The notes: generated by a model not told the origin, from the letters alone. A DNA stretch of 64,000 bases from Pseudonocardia oceani (GCF_019263585.2 NZ_JADQDF010000001.1:4722501-4786500); one strand, 5' to 3'. Positions 1 through 8,464 are shown, counted from the stretch's first letter. Program-made: numbers and translations.

Positions 1-543
1 TGGCCTCGATCCGACCGGTGGCCAGCTCGATGCCGACCACGCCGTGCACGCGGTTCCCGTCGACCAGCAGCGTGGTCACGTACCACTCGTCGTAGCGGGT
101 GATCTGCTCGTACCGGAGCGAGGTCTGGAACAGCGTGTGCAACAGGTGGAAACCGGTCTTGTCCGCGGCGAACCAGGTGCGCATCTTCTTCATGCCGCCG
201 AACGCGCGGACCGCGACCTGAACGTCGGGCATGCGGCTCCAGGGGCAGCCCCAGTGCTCCAGCTGCCAGAGCTCGCCCGGCGCCTCCGCGACGAACGCCT
301 CGACCGCGTCCTGGTCGCACAACCAGTCGCTGCCCGACACCGTGTCGTACGCGTGCTCGCTCAGCGAGTCGTCCGGTGCGACGACCGCCGCGCGCCACCT
401 TCCGCCGAGACCGTGTGGCTGCGCATCGGGTAAACCTTCGACACGATCGCCACGCTCAGCCGGGGGTGGGCCACCGCGATCGCGACGGCCGCGCGCAGCC
501 CGGCCCCGCCGCCGCCCACCACCACCACGTCGTGGTCCGCCAT
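1..543 (-). pseudogene. frdA: Fumarate reductase/succinate dehydrogenase flavoprotein subunit, 5' part, frameshifted, cut by window edge
   Basis: The first 50 or so residues are a textbook FAD-binding flavoprotein start: DHDVVVVGGGGAGLRAA, then SKVYPMRSHTVSAEGGA. The frame then stops after about 60 codons. If one base is restored near position 390 (a CG-rich run), reading continues to the window edge as SGSDWLCDQDAVEAF, GGMKKMRTWFAADK and HLLHTLFQTSLRYEQITRYD, all typical of soluble actinobacterial FrdA/SdhA-type subunits that oxidise succinate or reduce fumarate. Restored, the fragment is about 180 residues of an expected 600-plus. The gene lies 19 bp after the small Cys-rich gene and is probably its operon partner. 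Whether the missing base is a real mutation or a sequence error cannot be told here. Confidence 0.85.
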
Positions 544-562
544 GTCAGGGGCCCGTCCCGGC

Positions 563-796
563 TCATTCGGCGTGTTCGGCGGACAGCTCGTTCAACAGCA
601 CCTTGCCGTCGTGCCGGATGATCCTGGTGCGGCAGTTGCCGTCGTGGAACTGGTGCACGAGCTCGCGGCAGCCGCAGGCGTAGTGGACGTCGTCGCACAC
701 CATCCCCGAGCCGTCGGCCTCGTGGTAGCGGCTGCCCACCACGCGCCTTCCGCACGGCGCCCGCTCTTTCGTGAAGCTCGTACTCGTGCCGACCAC
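563..796 (-). CDS. Small Cys-rich conserved hypothetical protein upstream of frdA
   Basis: A 77-residue protein beginning with GTG. I chose this start because a GGGAGGAGG ribosome-binding site sits just upstream and because the residues that look constrained (KERAPCGRRVVGSRYHE, VCDDVHYACGCRELVHQF, CRTRIIRHDGKVL) begin right after it. Five cysteines, three of them in a C-x-C plus neighbour arrangement, and several histidines suggest a metal-binding or redox-linked small protein. That function is inference only. The gene ends 19 bp before the frameshifted fumarate reductase gene, so the two are probably cotranscribed. No characterised family name comes to mind. Confidence 0.6.
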   Translation of the reverse strand: MVGTSTSFTKERAPCGRRVVGSRYHEADGSGMVCDDVHYACGCRELVHQFHDGNCRTRIIRHDGKVLLNELSAEHAE

Positions 797-1027
797 GACC
801 CTCCTCCCGCGGTGGTGCCGATCGGCTCCATACGCGGCGCGAGGGTCGTGGTGGAGTGGACCGGCCTTGAGTGATGCGTGCCCCTCATGGCACAACGTCC
901 GGGCGCCCGCGTCAATCACGAGTCTGGAGCAACCCGACTCCGCCGCCGGGGAGTGCCGGGACCGACGACCCCGTCCGGCCGGGGTGACCCCGCGCGGCGT
1001 GCGTGGGTCACCCCGGCTCGGACAGCC

Positions 1028-2101
1028 TCAGGCCCGGTTCAGGATCGACGAGCCGATGTCCGCGATGTCGCGCTCGGCGGTGAACGGGTTGGACAGGAAG
1101 ACGCTCATCATGTCGACGCCGGCCTCGAGCATCCCCTGGGTCTTCTCCCAGATCTCGTCGGGGGAGCCGTAGAGGCACCAGTAGTCGCACAGCTGCTTGG
1201 TGATCAGCGGCCGGTGCGAGTCGTCGAGCCCCTTCTGGTACTTCGACCAGGTGTCGAGGTAGTGCGGTTGCTCGGCGGCGTTCGGGTCGCCCAGGTAGGC
1301 GGTGGCTGCGGCTGCGCTGGCCTCGACGATCGAGGGGTCGAGCTCGGCGGCGTGCTCGCGCATGAAGCCGATGTTGGTCAGGCACGAGCTGATCGGGCCG
1401 GAGGCGAAGCCGTGGTCGACGCCGTCCTCCCAGGTCTCGCCGTCGCGCAGCTGGTAGAACCAGCTCACCGCGACGAGCTTGACCGAACCGGGCGGACGGC
1501 CCGCGTCCGCGACGGCCTTGTCCAGCTCGCGGCGCACGAGCCGGATCATCTCGGGGTCCGGCCCGAGGCAGTAGGCCACGTAGTCGGCGTAGCGGGCGGC
1601 CACCTTGATGCCGCGCGGGCCCCCCGCCGCCATCCACACCGGGATCCGGTCCTCGAGGTTGTACCAGGTACCGCCCTTGTCGAGGAACTCCAGCTCGCGT
1701 TCCTTGCCCCGCCACGTCTCGGTGACCCGCTCGCCGTTCAGCAGCCCCGTGGTGACCCGCAACGCGTCGTCGAGCTGGGCGATCGACGCGGGACTCTGAC
1801 CCATCGAGCGCAGCGCGTTGTTCGCCGTGCCGATGCCCAGGAAGGTGCGCCCGGGGGCGAGCGCGTTGAGGGTGGCGTGGGAGTTCGCGGTGACGGCGGG
1901 GATCCGGGTGAGCGGGTTGGTGACCCAGGTGCCCAGGTTGATCGTCGAGGTCTCCCTGGCGGCGAGGGCGAGGTACTGGTACGGGTCGCTGAACAGCAGC
2001 GGACCCTCGCCGACGCCGAAGTGCGTGACTCCGGCGTCCTCGGCCTGCCTGACGATGCCGACCTGGTCGATCTTGGCGCACGCGCCGACGAAGAACTCCA
2101 T
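1028..2101 (-). CDS. LLM-class flavin/F420-dependent oxidoreductase
   Basis: A 357-residue protein of the bacterial-luciferase-like (TIM-barrel) superfamily, which uses FMNH2 or reduced F420. The N-terminal strand MEFFVGACAKIDQ, the block LALAARETSTINLGTWVTNP, LAPGRTFLGIGTANNAL and the C-terminal GSPDEIWEKTQGMLEAG are family signatures. The start is the ATG preceded by AAAGGAGCAG. It lies 43 bp downstream of the flavin reductase gene on the same strand, so it is likely the last gene of the HpaB-type hydroxylase operon. Its sequence resembles the F420-type branch more than the alkanal monooxygenases, but cofactor choice is not certain. Confidence 0.85.
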   Translation of the reverse strand: MEFFVGACAKIDQVGIVRQAEDAGVTHFGVGEGPLLFSDPYQYLALAARETSTINLGTWVTNPLTRIPAVTANSHATLNALAPGRTFLGIGTANNALRSMGQSPASIAQLDDALRVTTGLLNGERVTETWRGKERELEFLDKGGTWYNLEDRIPVWMAAGGPRGIKVAARYADYVAYCLGPDPEMIRLVRRELDKAVADAGRPPGSVKLVAVSWFYQLRDGETWEDGVDHGFASGPISSCLTNIGFMREHAAELDPSIVEASAAAATAYLGDPNAAEQPHYLDTWSKYQKGLDDSHRPLITKQLCDYWCLYGSPDEIWEKTQGMLEAGVDMMSVFLSNPFTAERDIADIGSSILNRA

Positions 2102-2144
2102 CACTGCTCCTTTGCCATGCGGGACCGGGGGAAGAGCGGGCGGC

Positions 2145-2693
2145 TCACCAGGGGGCGGAGAGCAGCCATTCGTGCGGGGCGGTGGCGGCGGCACGCTCCC
2201 AGTCCGGCCCCGGGAGGTCGAGGAACGCGCCCTGGGCGTAGAGCAGCGGGTCGCCGGTGTGCACCCGCAAGCCGTCGACGCGGCCGAGGACGATCACGTG
2301 GTCGCCCCCGTCCCGGATCTCGTGCACGGCGCAGTCGAGGTGGGCGAGCGCGCCGTCGAGGTGCGGTCCGTACCGGCCGGGGGAGTGCGCGACCCCGGCG
2401 AACCGGTCCGCGGGCCGGGCGAAGCCGCGGGCCAGCGCGCCCTGGTCCGAGGCCAGGATGCTGACGCCGAAGCCGGGGGCGGCGCTCAGCGTGTGGTGCA
2501 TCGACCGGTCCCGGTTGAGGCAGACGAGCACCAGCGGGGGGTCGAGTGAGAGCGAGCAGAACGCGCTCACCGTGCAGCCGACCGGACCGTCCGCGGTCGT
2601 CGTCGTGATCACGGTGACGCCGGTGGCGAACTGGCCCAGGGCGTAGCGGAACCGCTCGGGTTCCACCCGGCCGGTCCGCGGTCCCGCCGCCAT
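2145..2693 (-). CDS. Flavin reductase-like protein (HpaC-type reductase component)
   Basis: A 182-residue flavin reductase domain protein (RYALGQFATGVTVITT, VGCTVSAFCSLSLDPPLVLV, DHVIVLGRVDGLR). The family uses NAD(P)H to supply free reduced flavin to a partner oxygenase. Its ATG overlaps the stop codon of the HpaB-type gene by one base (TGATG), so the two are translationally coupled and almost certainly form the two components of one monooxygenase. Length and motifs match HpaC/HsaB-type reductases of about 160-190 residues. It may also feed FMNH2 to the luciferase-like enzymes nearby, which is inference. Confidence 0.88.
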   Translation of the reverse strand: MAAGPRTGRVEPERFRYALGQFATGVTVITTTTADGPVGCTVSAFCSLSLDPPLVLVCLNRDRSMHHTLSAAPGFGVSILASDQGALARGFARPADRFAGVAHSPGRYGPHLDGALAHLDCAVHEIRDGGDHVIVLGRVDGLRVHTGDPLLYAQGAFLDLPGPDWERAAATAPHEWLLSAPW

Positions 2694-4159
2694 CAGGAGA
2701 CCGGACCGTCCGGGTCCCCGGCGAGGGCGAGCGCGCGGTCCACCAGCCGGAAGCAGTCGGACTTGTCGTAGGACAGGTAGTTCATGGCCAGGATGCGGAC
2801 CGGGTCGCCGGCGTAGTAGCGCTCGTACTGCAGCGCCCGTTGGCCGAACGCGTCCCCGCACAGGTCCCAGGCCAGCTTGTAGAGCCGGATGCGGTCCACG
2901 GCGGGCATGTCGGCGCCGCGGTAGTAGCGCGCGATGTCCTCCGCGATGGGCGAGCCGAAGTCCTCGGCCGAGGGCATCATCAGCAGGCCACCGGCGCCGA
3001 GGGTCTGCAGCACCTCCACCAGCTTCGGGTACTGGGTGGACAGCAGCACCCGCAGCGTCTGCAGCGCGTTGAACCGCGGCCGGACGGTGCCGGCGTCGGT
3101 CGTCTCGTACTCGGCCTCCGACGCCACGATCAGGGCGTGCGCCTGCTCCACGGCCGCGATGCACTCGCCCAGCTTCTGCTGCACGTGCAGGAAGCCGTCG
3201 ATCTTCACCGACTGGCTGAGCTTCATCGCGAGCCCGGTCACGAACTGCAGCTTGACCAGGCCGCGCACGCCGGTCTGGTGCGCGGTGTGCTGGCGCAGGT
3301 TCGTCTCGGAGTAGAGGGCGTTGGCCAGCGCGACGTCACCGTGCAGGAACACCCGGTCCCAGGGCACGAGCACGTCGTCGAACACGACCAGGCAGTCCGC
3401 CTCCTCGAAGTGTGCGGACAGCGGGTGGTCGAAGGGGTGCCGGGTGCCGTCGTCGAACGGGGCGCGGGAGATCAGCCGCAGGCCGGGGGTGTCGATCGGG
3501 ATGGCGAAGCAGGCCGCGTGCTTCTCGTCGCCGGGGCGCAGGCCGGGCAGGCTGTAGATGATCAGCTCGTCGGCCATCGGGGCGAGCGTGGCGAGCATCC
3601 GCGCACCGCGGACCACCAGCCCGTCCGGGCCCTCGGATACCACGCCCATGTGCAGGAACTGCTCCTGCTGCTCCGACGCCGTCTTCGACCGGTCGGTCTG
3701 CGGGGTGATCAGTGCGTGGGTGAGGAACAGGTCGTTGTCGCGGACGTACTCGTAGTAGCGCTGCACGTTGTCGGCGTAGCGCTGCCCGAGCTTGGCGAAC
3801 ACGCCCGGCGACTCGGTGAACGCCATCAGCGTGGTGTTGAGGAAGTCGGGGGAGCGGCCGAGCAGCCCGAGCGTGGGCTCGGCCCAGGCCCGGTAGGCGG
3901 CGCGCCGCGCGGCCAGGTCGTCCTGGGTGCGGCAGGGCAAGAAGGCGCGGCCCACGGCTGCTCCGTCGGGGCCCTCCCCGGTGAGCACCGGGGCGAGTTC
4001 GGGGTCGTGCTGCAGGTCGTAGAGCCGGGCGATCTGCTCGATCGGGCGGCGCAGGGCGGGGTGCGTGGTGACGTCGTCGACGCGCTCGCCCCGCAGCCAC
4101 ACCTCACGGGGGTGCTTCTGCAGGTTCTCGACGTACTGCGCACCGGTGCGGACGGGCAT
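2693..4159 (-). CDS. 4-hydroxyphenylacetate 3-hydroxylase family oxygenase (HpaB-like)
   Basis: A 488-residue flavin-dependent oxygenase of the HpaB family, which hydroxylates phenols next to an existing hydroxyl group using FADH2 and O2. Family features include RTGAQYVENL at the start, the middle block SKTASEQQEQFLHMGVV, GDEKHAACFAIPIDTPGL, CLVVFDDVLVPWDRVF and a C-terminal PSAEDFGSPIAEDIARYYRG. The start is the ATG after GAAGGGA; a longer reading to 4282 has no family similarity. It is coupled to the reductase gene and transcribed divergently from the luciferase-like operon, with an operator-like motif at 4187. The true substrate (hydroxyphenylacetate, phenol or another ring) is not determined by the sequence. 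Confidence 0.9.
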   Translation of the reverse strand: MPVRTGAQYVENLQKHPREVWLRGERVDDVTTHPALRRPIEQIARLYDLQHDPELAPVLTGEGPDGAAVGRAFLPCRTQDDLAARRAAYRAWAEPTLGLLGRSPDFLNTTLMAFTESPGVFAKLGQRYADNVQRYYEYVRDNDLFLTHALITPQTDRSKTASEQQEQFLHMGVVSEGPDGLVVRGARMLATLAPMADELIIYSLPGLRPGDEKHAACFAIPIDTPGLRLISRAPFDDGTRHPFDHPLSAHFEEADCLVVFDDVLVPWDRVFLHGDVALANALYSETNLRQHTAHQTGVRGLVKLQFVTGLAMKLSQSVKIDGFLHVQQKLGECIAAVEQAHALIVASEAEYETTDAGTVRPRFNALQTLRVLLSTQYPKLVEVLQTLGAGGLLMMPSAEDFGSPIAEDIARYYRGADMPAVDRIRLYKLAWDLCGDAFGQRALQYERYYAGDPVRILAMNYLSYDKSDCFRLVDRALALAGDPDGPVS

Positions 4160-4186
4160 CGACGGTCCCTTCTCGAGCCGTGCGAA

Positions 4187-4198
4187 CTGGAATGCTAG
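4187..4198. promoter_or_regulatory. Operator-like site 1 (CTGG-AATG-CTAG)
   Basis: One of three sites fitting C-Y/T-R-G-N4-CTAG, with the shared core ATGCTAG. It lies 28-39 bp upstream of the HpaB-type start and just downstream of a predicted -10 element, a position where a bound repressor would block transcription. The adjacent GntR-family gene at 7595 is the obvious candidate binder (inference). Confidence 0.5.
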
Positions 4199-4208
4199 CG
4201 TGCCTCGC

Positions 4209-4237
4209 ACGGTAACCGCCCTTACATCGGGGGGCAA
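4209..4237 (-). promoter_or_regulatory. Predicted promoter of the HpaB-type operon
   Basis: On the minus strand TTGCCC (4232-4237) is followed, after 17 bp, by TACCGT (4209-4214), reasonable actinobacterial -35 and -10 hexamers. The expected start point near 4202 would put operator site 1 at about +4 to +15. The same geometry is seen at 8403-8454. Confidence 0.4.
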
Positions 4238-4275
4238 GAGGCTCCTTGACAGTCGATCACGGCACGTGTTGCATG

Positions 4276-4287
4276 CCAGCATGCTAG
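4276..4287. promoter_or_regulatory. Operator-like site 2 (CCAG-CATG-CTAG)
   Basis: Second copy of the CTAG-N4-CTAG-type motif, 42-53 bp upstream of the luciferase-like start at 4329. A possible plus-strand promoter is TTGACA at 4246-4251 with a weak -10, TTGCAT, at 4269-4274, so this site would overlap the start of transcription. Only the right half is an exact CTAG. Confidence 0.45.
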
Positions 4288-4328
4288 GAGGCCAACGATG
4301 GCCTCCCCTGTGGCGAAGGGTGTCCGAG

Positions 4329-5597
4329 ATGCGGTTGGGAACCTTCCTGCTGCCGAGTGCAGCGGCGACTCCCGAGCAGTACCGGCAGGGCTACGCGGGC
4401 GCGAACCCGAACTTCTACCAGCGGACACTGTTCGAGAACGCCGCGGTGCTGCGGCAGATCGACGAGCTGGGCTTCGACTTCGCGGCGTTCTCCGAGCACC
4501 ACTTCCATCTCGAGGGCCTCGAGATGTCAAACAACCCGATCATGCTCGGCGCCTGGGCCGCGGGGATCACGAAGAAGCTGCGCGTGGGGCAGATGGCGAC
4601 GGTGCTGCCCTCGCGCAACCCGATCCTGGTGGCCGAGGACCTGGCCATGCTCGACCACTTCAGCGGCGGCCGGATGCTGGCGGGCTTCGCCCGCGGCTAC
4701 CAGACCCGCCACGTGACCACGATCGGCCAGAAGAACGGTGCGGTGGCGACGTACGCGACCGACCCGGAGTACGCCGCGCACGACGCGATCAACCGGGAGC
4801 TGTTCGAGGAGGCCTACCAGGTCGTGCGCGGCCTCTGGGAGAACCGCGAGTTCTCCTTCGAGGGCAAGCACTGGCAGGTGCCGCCGCGTGGGATCACCTG
4901 GGACCACCCTGGCACCCGCGCCATGGCGCCGTCGATGCTGGGCGCGGGCAACGAGCTGGAGAAGATCGGCATTGCCCCGAACACCCTGCAGGACCCGGCC
5001 ACGATCGAGCTGATGGTGCCGTTCACGCTCAGCCCCAACACCATCCGGTGGGCGGCGCGCGAGGGCGGCTGGCCGATCATCTTCAGCCCGATCGAACAGA
5101 CCGTGAAGGCCTGCCTCGACGCCTATCACGAGGAGGCGAAGAAGCGGGACCCGGCGATCGGCTGGGGGCAGAACGTCGGGCACTTCCGCGAGATCGTCGT
5201 GGCGGACACCGACGACGAGGCCCTGGCGATCGGCAGGGACGCGCTCGGCTTCATCTGGCCCGAGTGGCACGACCACTTCGGGTTCAACGAGGCGCTCCGC
5301 TACCCGGGGGAGGAGGGCCCGATCAAGAACGACTACCAGACCATGGTGGACCGCGGGTACTCGATCACCGGCTCGGTCGACACCGTGGCGCGCAACCTCG
5401 AGAAGGCGATCGAGATGTTCGGCATCGAGCTGCTCGTGCTCTGGATGGGGCTGGGTCCCGCGCCGATCGACAAGCTGTTGCGCAGCAACGAGCTGCTGGT
5501 CGAGCGCGTGCTGCCGAAGATCGGGATCAAGCTCGACCGCTTCGAGCCGACCCTGCGTCCCGAGTTCGACACCCCGAAGTGGACCGACGTCAGCTGA
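4329..5597 (+). CDS. Luciferase-like LLM-class flavin-dependent oxidoreductase
   Basis: A 422-residue bacterial-luciferase-like monooxygenase: MRLGTFLLPSAAATPEQYRQ, FDFAAFSEHHFHLEGLEMS, RVGQMATVLPSRNPILVAED, LDHFSGGRMLAGFARGYQ. These enzymes oxidise a substrate with FMNH2 and O2. The start chosen is the ATG at 4329 after GAAGGG, because it gives the canonical beta-strand start. An AGGAGG-led ATG at 4298 is in another frame and gives no recognisable protein. It is first in a three-gene run of luciferase-like enzymes, 29 bp before the next. The substrate is unknown. An oxygenolytic or Baeyer-Villiger-like step on an aromatic catabolite is possible. Confidence 0.85.
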   Translation: MRLGTFLLPSAAATPEQYRQGYAGANPNFYQRTLFENAAVLRQIDELGFDFAAFSEHHFHLEGLEMSNNPIMLGAWAAGITKKLRVGQMATVLPSRNPILVAEDLAMLDHFSGGRMLAGFARGYQTRHVTTIGQKNGAVATYATDPEYAAHDAINRELFEEAYQVVRGLWENREFSFEGKHWQVPPRGITWDHPGTRAMAPSMLGAGNELEKIGIAPNTLQDPATIELMVPFTLSPNTIRWAAREGGWPIIFSPIEQTVKACLDAYHEEAKKRDPAIGWGQNVGHFREIVVADTDDEALAIGRDALGFIWPEWHDHFGFNEALRYPGEEGPIKNDYQTMVDRGYSITGSVDTVARNLEKAIEMFGIELLVLWMGLGPAPIDKLLRSNELLVERVLPKIGIKLDRFEPTLRPEFDTPKWTDVS

Positions 5598-5626
5598 CCC
5601 GTCCGTCGAGTACACAGGAGCGTTCC

Positions 5627-6718
5627 ATGGTCAAGACCTGGATCTTCGACATCTTCAACTACCCGTACTCGCCGGACCCCGCCGACTTCGACCCACAGAA
5701 GTGCCAGGAGCTCTACGACTGGCACTTCGAGTCCTGGATCAAGGCCGACGACCAGGGCTTCGACGGGATCTTCTTCAGCGAGCACCACTTCACCGCCTAC
5801 AACGTCAGCCCGTCACCGAACCTGCTGGTGGCCACTATCGCCAGGCTGACCCGGAACATGCGGCTGGGGGTGATGGCCAACATCATCCCGTTCCACGACC
5901 CGCGCCGCCTCGCCGAGGAGGCCGCGATGCTCGACTACCTCACCGGCGGGCGGCTCGAGGTGGGCATGGGCCGCGGCGTCGACGAGCAGGAGTTTCTCCG
6001 GCAGGGCGTGCCGATGGAGGAGACCCGCCCCCGCTTCGAGGAGGGCATGGAGCTCATCCACACCGCGTGGCGGAACCCGACCTTCACCCATCACGGCAAG
6101 TTCTGGAACTACGAGGACGTCAGCATCTGGCCGCGTCCGCTGCAGCAGCCCAACCCGCCGGTGTGGATCACGGCGCTGAGCCCGGCGACCGTGGAGTGGG
6201 CGGGGCGCAAGGGGTACAAGATGGGCCACACGTTCCTGTCCACCCCCGACACCAAGGACATGTTCGACCGGTACCGCAGTTCCGCGGCCGAGGCCGGCAA
6301 CTCGACGAGCCCGGACCAGCTCGCGGTCATGCGCAACATCTTCGTCGCCGACTCCGACGAGGAGGCCCGCGAGATCGCCGAACCCGCCCTGGACTACCTG
6401 TTCGCGCTGTTCAAGGAGCACGCGATCTTCGACGACCTGGACAACGTGCCGGCCGGCTACGAGTACTACTCGTCGTTCTTCCGGCCGTTCACCTCCGGGC
6501 CGATCAGCTGGGAGGGGCTCATCCACGCCGGGGTCGTCTGCGTCGGTTCGCCGGAGACGGTGCGCGACCAGCTCGTGGCGCAGGCCGAGCAGCTGCAATG
6601 CGGCAACATCATCATGTGGGGCTCGTTCGGGACATTGACCAGGGAGCAGACACTGCGCTCCTACGAGCTCTACAGTCGCGACGTCATCCCGGCCCTGAAA
6701 GGTCTCAACCTTGGCTGA
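5627..6718 (+). CDS. Luciferase-like LLM-class flavin-dependent oxidoreductase
   Basis: A 363-residue luciferase-superfamily enzyme with the signature EHHFTAYNVSPSPNLLVA, MRLGVMANIIPFHDPRRLAEE, LDYLTGGRLEVGMGRGVDEQ and PNPPVWITALSPATVEWAG. ACAGGAG precedes the ATG. It follows the 4329 gene by 29 bp and overlaps the next luciferase-like gene by 8 bp, so the three are one transcript. The two larger proteins share architecture but differ enough in length and sequence to be distinct enzymes rather than a recent duplication. Substrate and flavin source are not visible; the reductase gene at 2145 is a plausible supplier. Confidence 0.85.
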   Translation: MVKTWIFDIFNYPYSPDPADFDPQKCQELYDWHFESWIKADDQGFDGIFFSEHHFTAYNVSPSPNLLVATIARLTRNMRLGVMANIIPFHDPRRLAEEAAMLDYLTGGRLEVGMGRGVDEQEFLRQGVPMEETRPRFEEGMELIHTAWRNPTFTHHGKFWNYEDVSIWPRPLQQPNPPVWITALSPATVEWAGRKGYKMGHTFLSTPDTKDMFDRYRSSAAEAGNSTSPDQLAVMRNIFVADSDEEAREIAEPALDYLFALFKEHAIFDDLDNVPAGYEYYSSFFRPFTSGPISWEGLIHAGVVCVGSPETVRDQLVAQAEQLQCGNIIMWGSFGTLTREQTLRSYELYSRDVIPALKGLNLG

Positions 6719-7577
6719 CGCCACGTCGATGCAGGTCGGGGTCGGGCTTCCGGCAGCGGTGCCCGGAGCCCGGCCCGACCAGGTCGTCGAGTGGGCCCGG
6801 CGGGCGGAGTCCGCCGGGTTCTCCTCGCTGGCCGCGCTGGACCGGGTCGTCTACGACAACTACGACCCGCTCATCATCCTGGCGGCCGCCGCATCGGTCA
6901 CCGAACGGATCGGGCTGTGCACCTCCGTCCTGCTCGCCCCCGCCCGCGGCTCGGCGACGATCCTCGCGAAGCAGGCCGCCACGATCGACCGGCTGTCCGG
7001 CGGCCGGCTCACCCTCGGCCTCGGGGTAGGGGCGCGTGAGGACGACTACGCCGCGACGGGCGCGGACTTCACCGACCGGGGGCGCCGGCTCGACGTGATG
7101 CTCGCCGAGCTGGTCGGGACGTGGGCGGCGGCAAGCGGCCCCGCGGGGATCGGTCCCGCGTCGCCACGCGGACGCCCCGGTGTCGTCCTGGGTGGCCGCT
7201 CGCCGCAGGCGCTGGACCGTGCCGCCCGGTTCGGCGACGGCTGGGTCGCGGGCAGCGCGGGGTTCTACGCCACCGGCGCGGCGGTGGTCCGCGAGGGCTG
7301 GCGGCGGCACGGCCGGGACGGCTCCCCGCGGACGCAGGCCGTCGCCTACGTGGCGCTCGGCGCCGACGGTCCAGCGCGGGCCGAGCGCTACCTGCCGGAG
7401 TACTACGCCTTTCTCGGTGACGCCGCGACCGGACTGGGCTCGACTGCGCTCACCAGCGCCGCGGCGGTCCGGGAGGTGGTCGCCCGCCTGGCAGGGGAGG
7501 GGTGCGACGAGTTGCTGCTCTTCCCGTGCAGCTCCGATCCCGACCAGGTCGACCTGATCGCCGATGCTCTCGCCTGA
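6711..7577 (+). CDS. Short LLM-class oxidoreductase (F420-type branch)
   Basis: A 288-residue member of the same superfamily: QVGVGLPAAVPGARPDQVVEWARRAESAGFSS split across the first strand and helix, IGLCTSVLLAPARG, IDRLSGGRLTLGLGVGAREDDYA. Its shorter length and GVGAREDDY block are typical of F420- or FMN-dependent N5,N10-methylene-tetrahydromethanopterin-reductase-like proteins. The start is a TTG that overlaps the previous gene by 8 bp with GAAAGG upstream; the ATG at 6729 is an alternative that would lose six residues. It converges on the GntR gene, ending 17 bp before it. Confidence 0.8.
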   Translation: MADATSMQVGVGLPAAVPGARPDQVVEWARRAESAGFSSLAALDRVVYDNYDPLIILAAAASVTERIGLCTSVLLAPARGSATILAKQAATIDRLSGGRLTLGLGVGAREDDYAATGADFTDRGRRLDVMLAELVGTWAAASGPAGIGPASPRGRPGVVLGGRSPQALDRAARFGDGWVAGSAGFYATGAAVVREGWRRHGRDGSPRTQAVAYVALGADGPARAERYLPEYYAFLGDAATGLGSTALTSAAAVREVVARLAGEGCDELLLFPCSSDPDQVDLIADALA

Positions 7578-7594
7578 CGGCCGACCGGCGCCTG

Positions 7595-8329
7595 TCAGCC
7601 GTTGTGCTCGACGATCGACGGCTGCGGCCAGATGATCCCGATCGTGCCGATGATGTGGGCCTCGGTCTCGAGCCGCGCGGTGGCCCCGTCGGCGGCGCGG
7701 AGGGCCCGAACGATGCGCTCGTGGTCGGCGTGCCGCTGCTCGAGGGCCTCGGACAGCGGCGCCGTGCTCCCCATGGTGTTGATCAGGAAGTCACTGAGGT
7801 CCCACATCCGCTGGCTGGTGGCCGCCATGATCGGCGACCTGGCCATCTCGTGCACCACGGCGTGGAACCGGCGGTTGTGCAGCCGGTAACCGCGGCTGCG
7901 GGCACCTGCATCGTCCCCGTGGCGCAGCGCGCCGATCTGGTCCTCCACCTGCTCGAGCAGCGCGATCTGCGCGTCGGTGCGCCGGGCCGCCGCAATCTCG
8001 GTGATCGTGCCCTCCATGCCACCGAAGAGCCTGAAGAAGTCCTCGACCTCCTGGTGCGGGTAGTCGCGCACCTGGCAGCCGACCTGGGGAATGATCTCGA
8101 CCAGGCCTTCGCCGGAGAGCCGACGCAGCGCCTCCATGACCGGCTGCTTGCTCACCCGGAACTCGGCCTTGAGGGCCTCGACCTGCAGCCGCTGGCCCGC
8201 GGCGAGGACGCCGTCGAGGAGTCGCTCCTTGATCTGCTCGTACACGAGCGAGCCGAGCCCTTGGGCGGTCGGCCGCCTGCCGGTGAAACCGGCGGGGGAG
8301 ACCGACCACGCGCTTGGATCACTGCTCAT
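7595..8329 (-). CDS. FCD-type GntR family transcriptional regulator
   Basis: A 244-residue regulator. Residues about 25-95 form the winged helix (LVYEQIKERLLDGVLAAGQRL, KQPVMEALRRLSGEGLVEII) and the rest is an all-helical FCD ligand domain with metal-binding-type histidines (LHNRRFHAVVHEMA, RHADHERIVRAL). FCD-GntR proteins usually repress catabolic operons and let go when a carboxylate intermediate binds. The ATG at 8329 is preferred over a GTG six bases upstream because GGATGG sits at a better distance. It is divergent from the MhpB-type gene and sits between two blocks that share the CTAG-N4-CTAG motif, so it probably controls all three promoters. Confidence 0.88.
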   Translation of the reverse strand: MSSDPSAWSVSPAGFTGRRPTAQGLGSLVYEQIKERLLDGVLAAGQRLQVEALKAEFRVSKQPVMEALRRLSGEGLVEIIPQVGCQVRDYPHQEVEDFFRLFGGMEGTITEIAAARRTDAQIALLEQVEDQIGALRHGDDAGARSRGYRLHNRRFHAVVHEMARSPIMAATSQRMWDLSDFLINTMGSTAPLSEALEQRHADHERIVRALRAADGATARLETEAHIIGTIGIIWPQPSIVEHNG

Positions 8330-8402
8330 GGCCACCCATCCAGCCTATCGAGGCCGCCCGAGGACGGCGCCCCGACATCGCGAGGGAGCGCCGTCCGGGC
8401 CC

Positions 8403-8431
8403 TTGCCCATGGCGCAGCACACCTCTAGAGT
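8403..8431 (+). promoter_or_regulatory. Predicted promoter of the MhpB-type operon
   Basis: TTGCCC (8403-8408), 17 bp, TAGAGT (8426-8431). A start point near 8438 would put operator site 3 at about +6 to +17, the same layout as the HpaB-type promoter. Assigned by eye. Confidence 0.4.
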
Positions 8432-8442
8432 CGGTTGAAACG

Positions 8443-8454
8443 CTAGAATGCTAG
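8443..8454. promoter_or_regulatory. Operator-like site 3 (CTAG-AATG-CTAG)
   Basis: The most symmetric copy of the shared motif, in the gap between the divergent GntR and MhpB-type genes. It ends 10 bp before the MhpB-type ATG and overlaps the expected 5' untranslated region. A further CTAG lies at 8425-8428, 18 bp to the left. Confidence 0.55.
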
Positions 8455-8464
8455 CAGGGAGTCA

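Noticed and set aside
4298..5626. An ATG at 4298 with a strong AGGAGG, opening a long frame through the luciferase-like gene
   Set aside because: The frame gives no recognisable protein until it meets the next gene at 5627; the luciferase motifs are in the frame starting at 4329.
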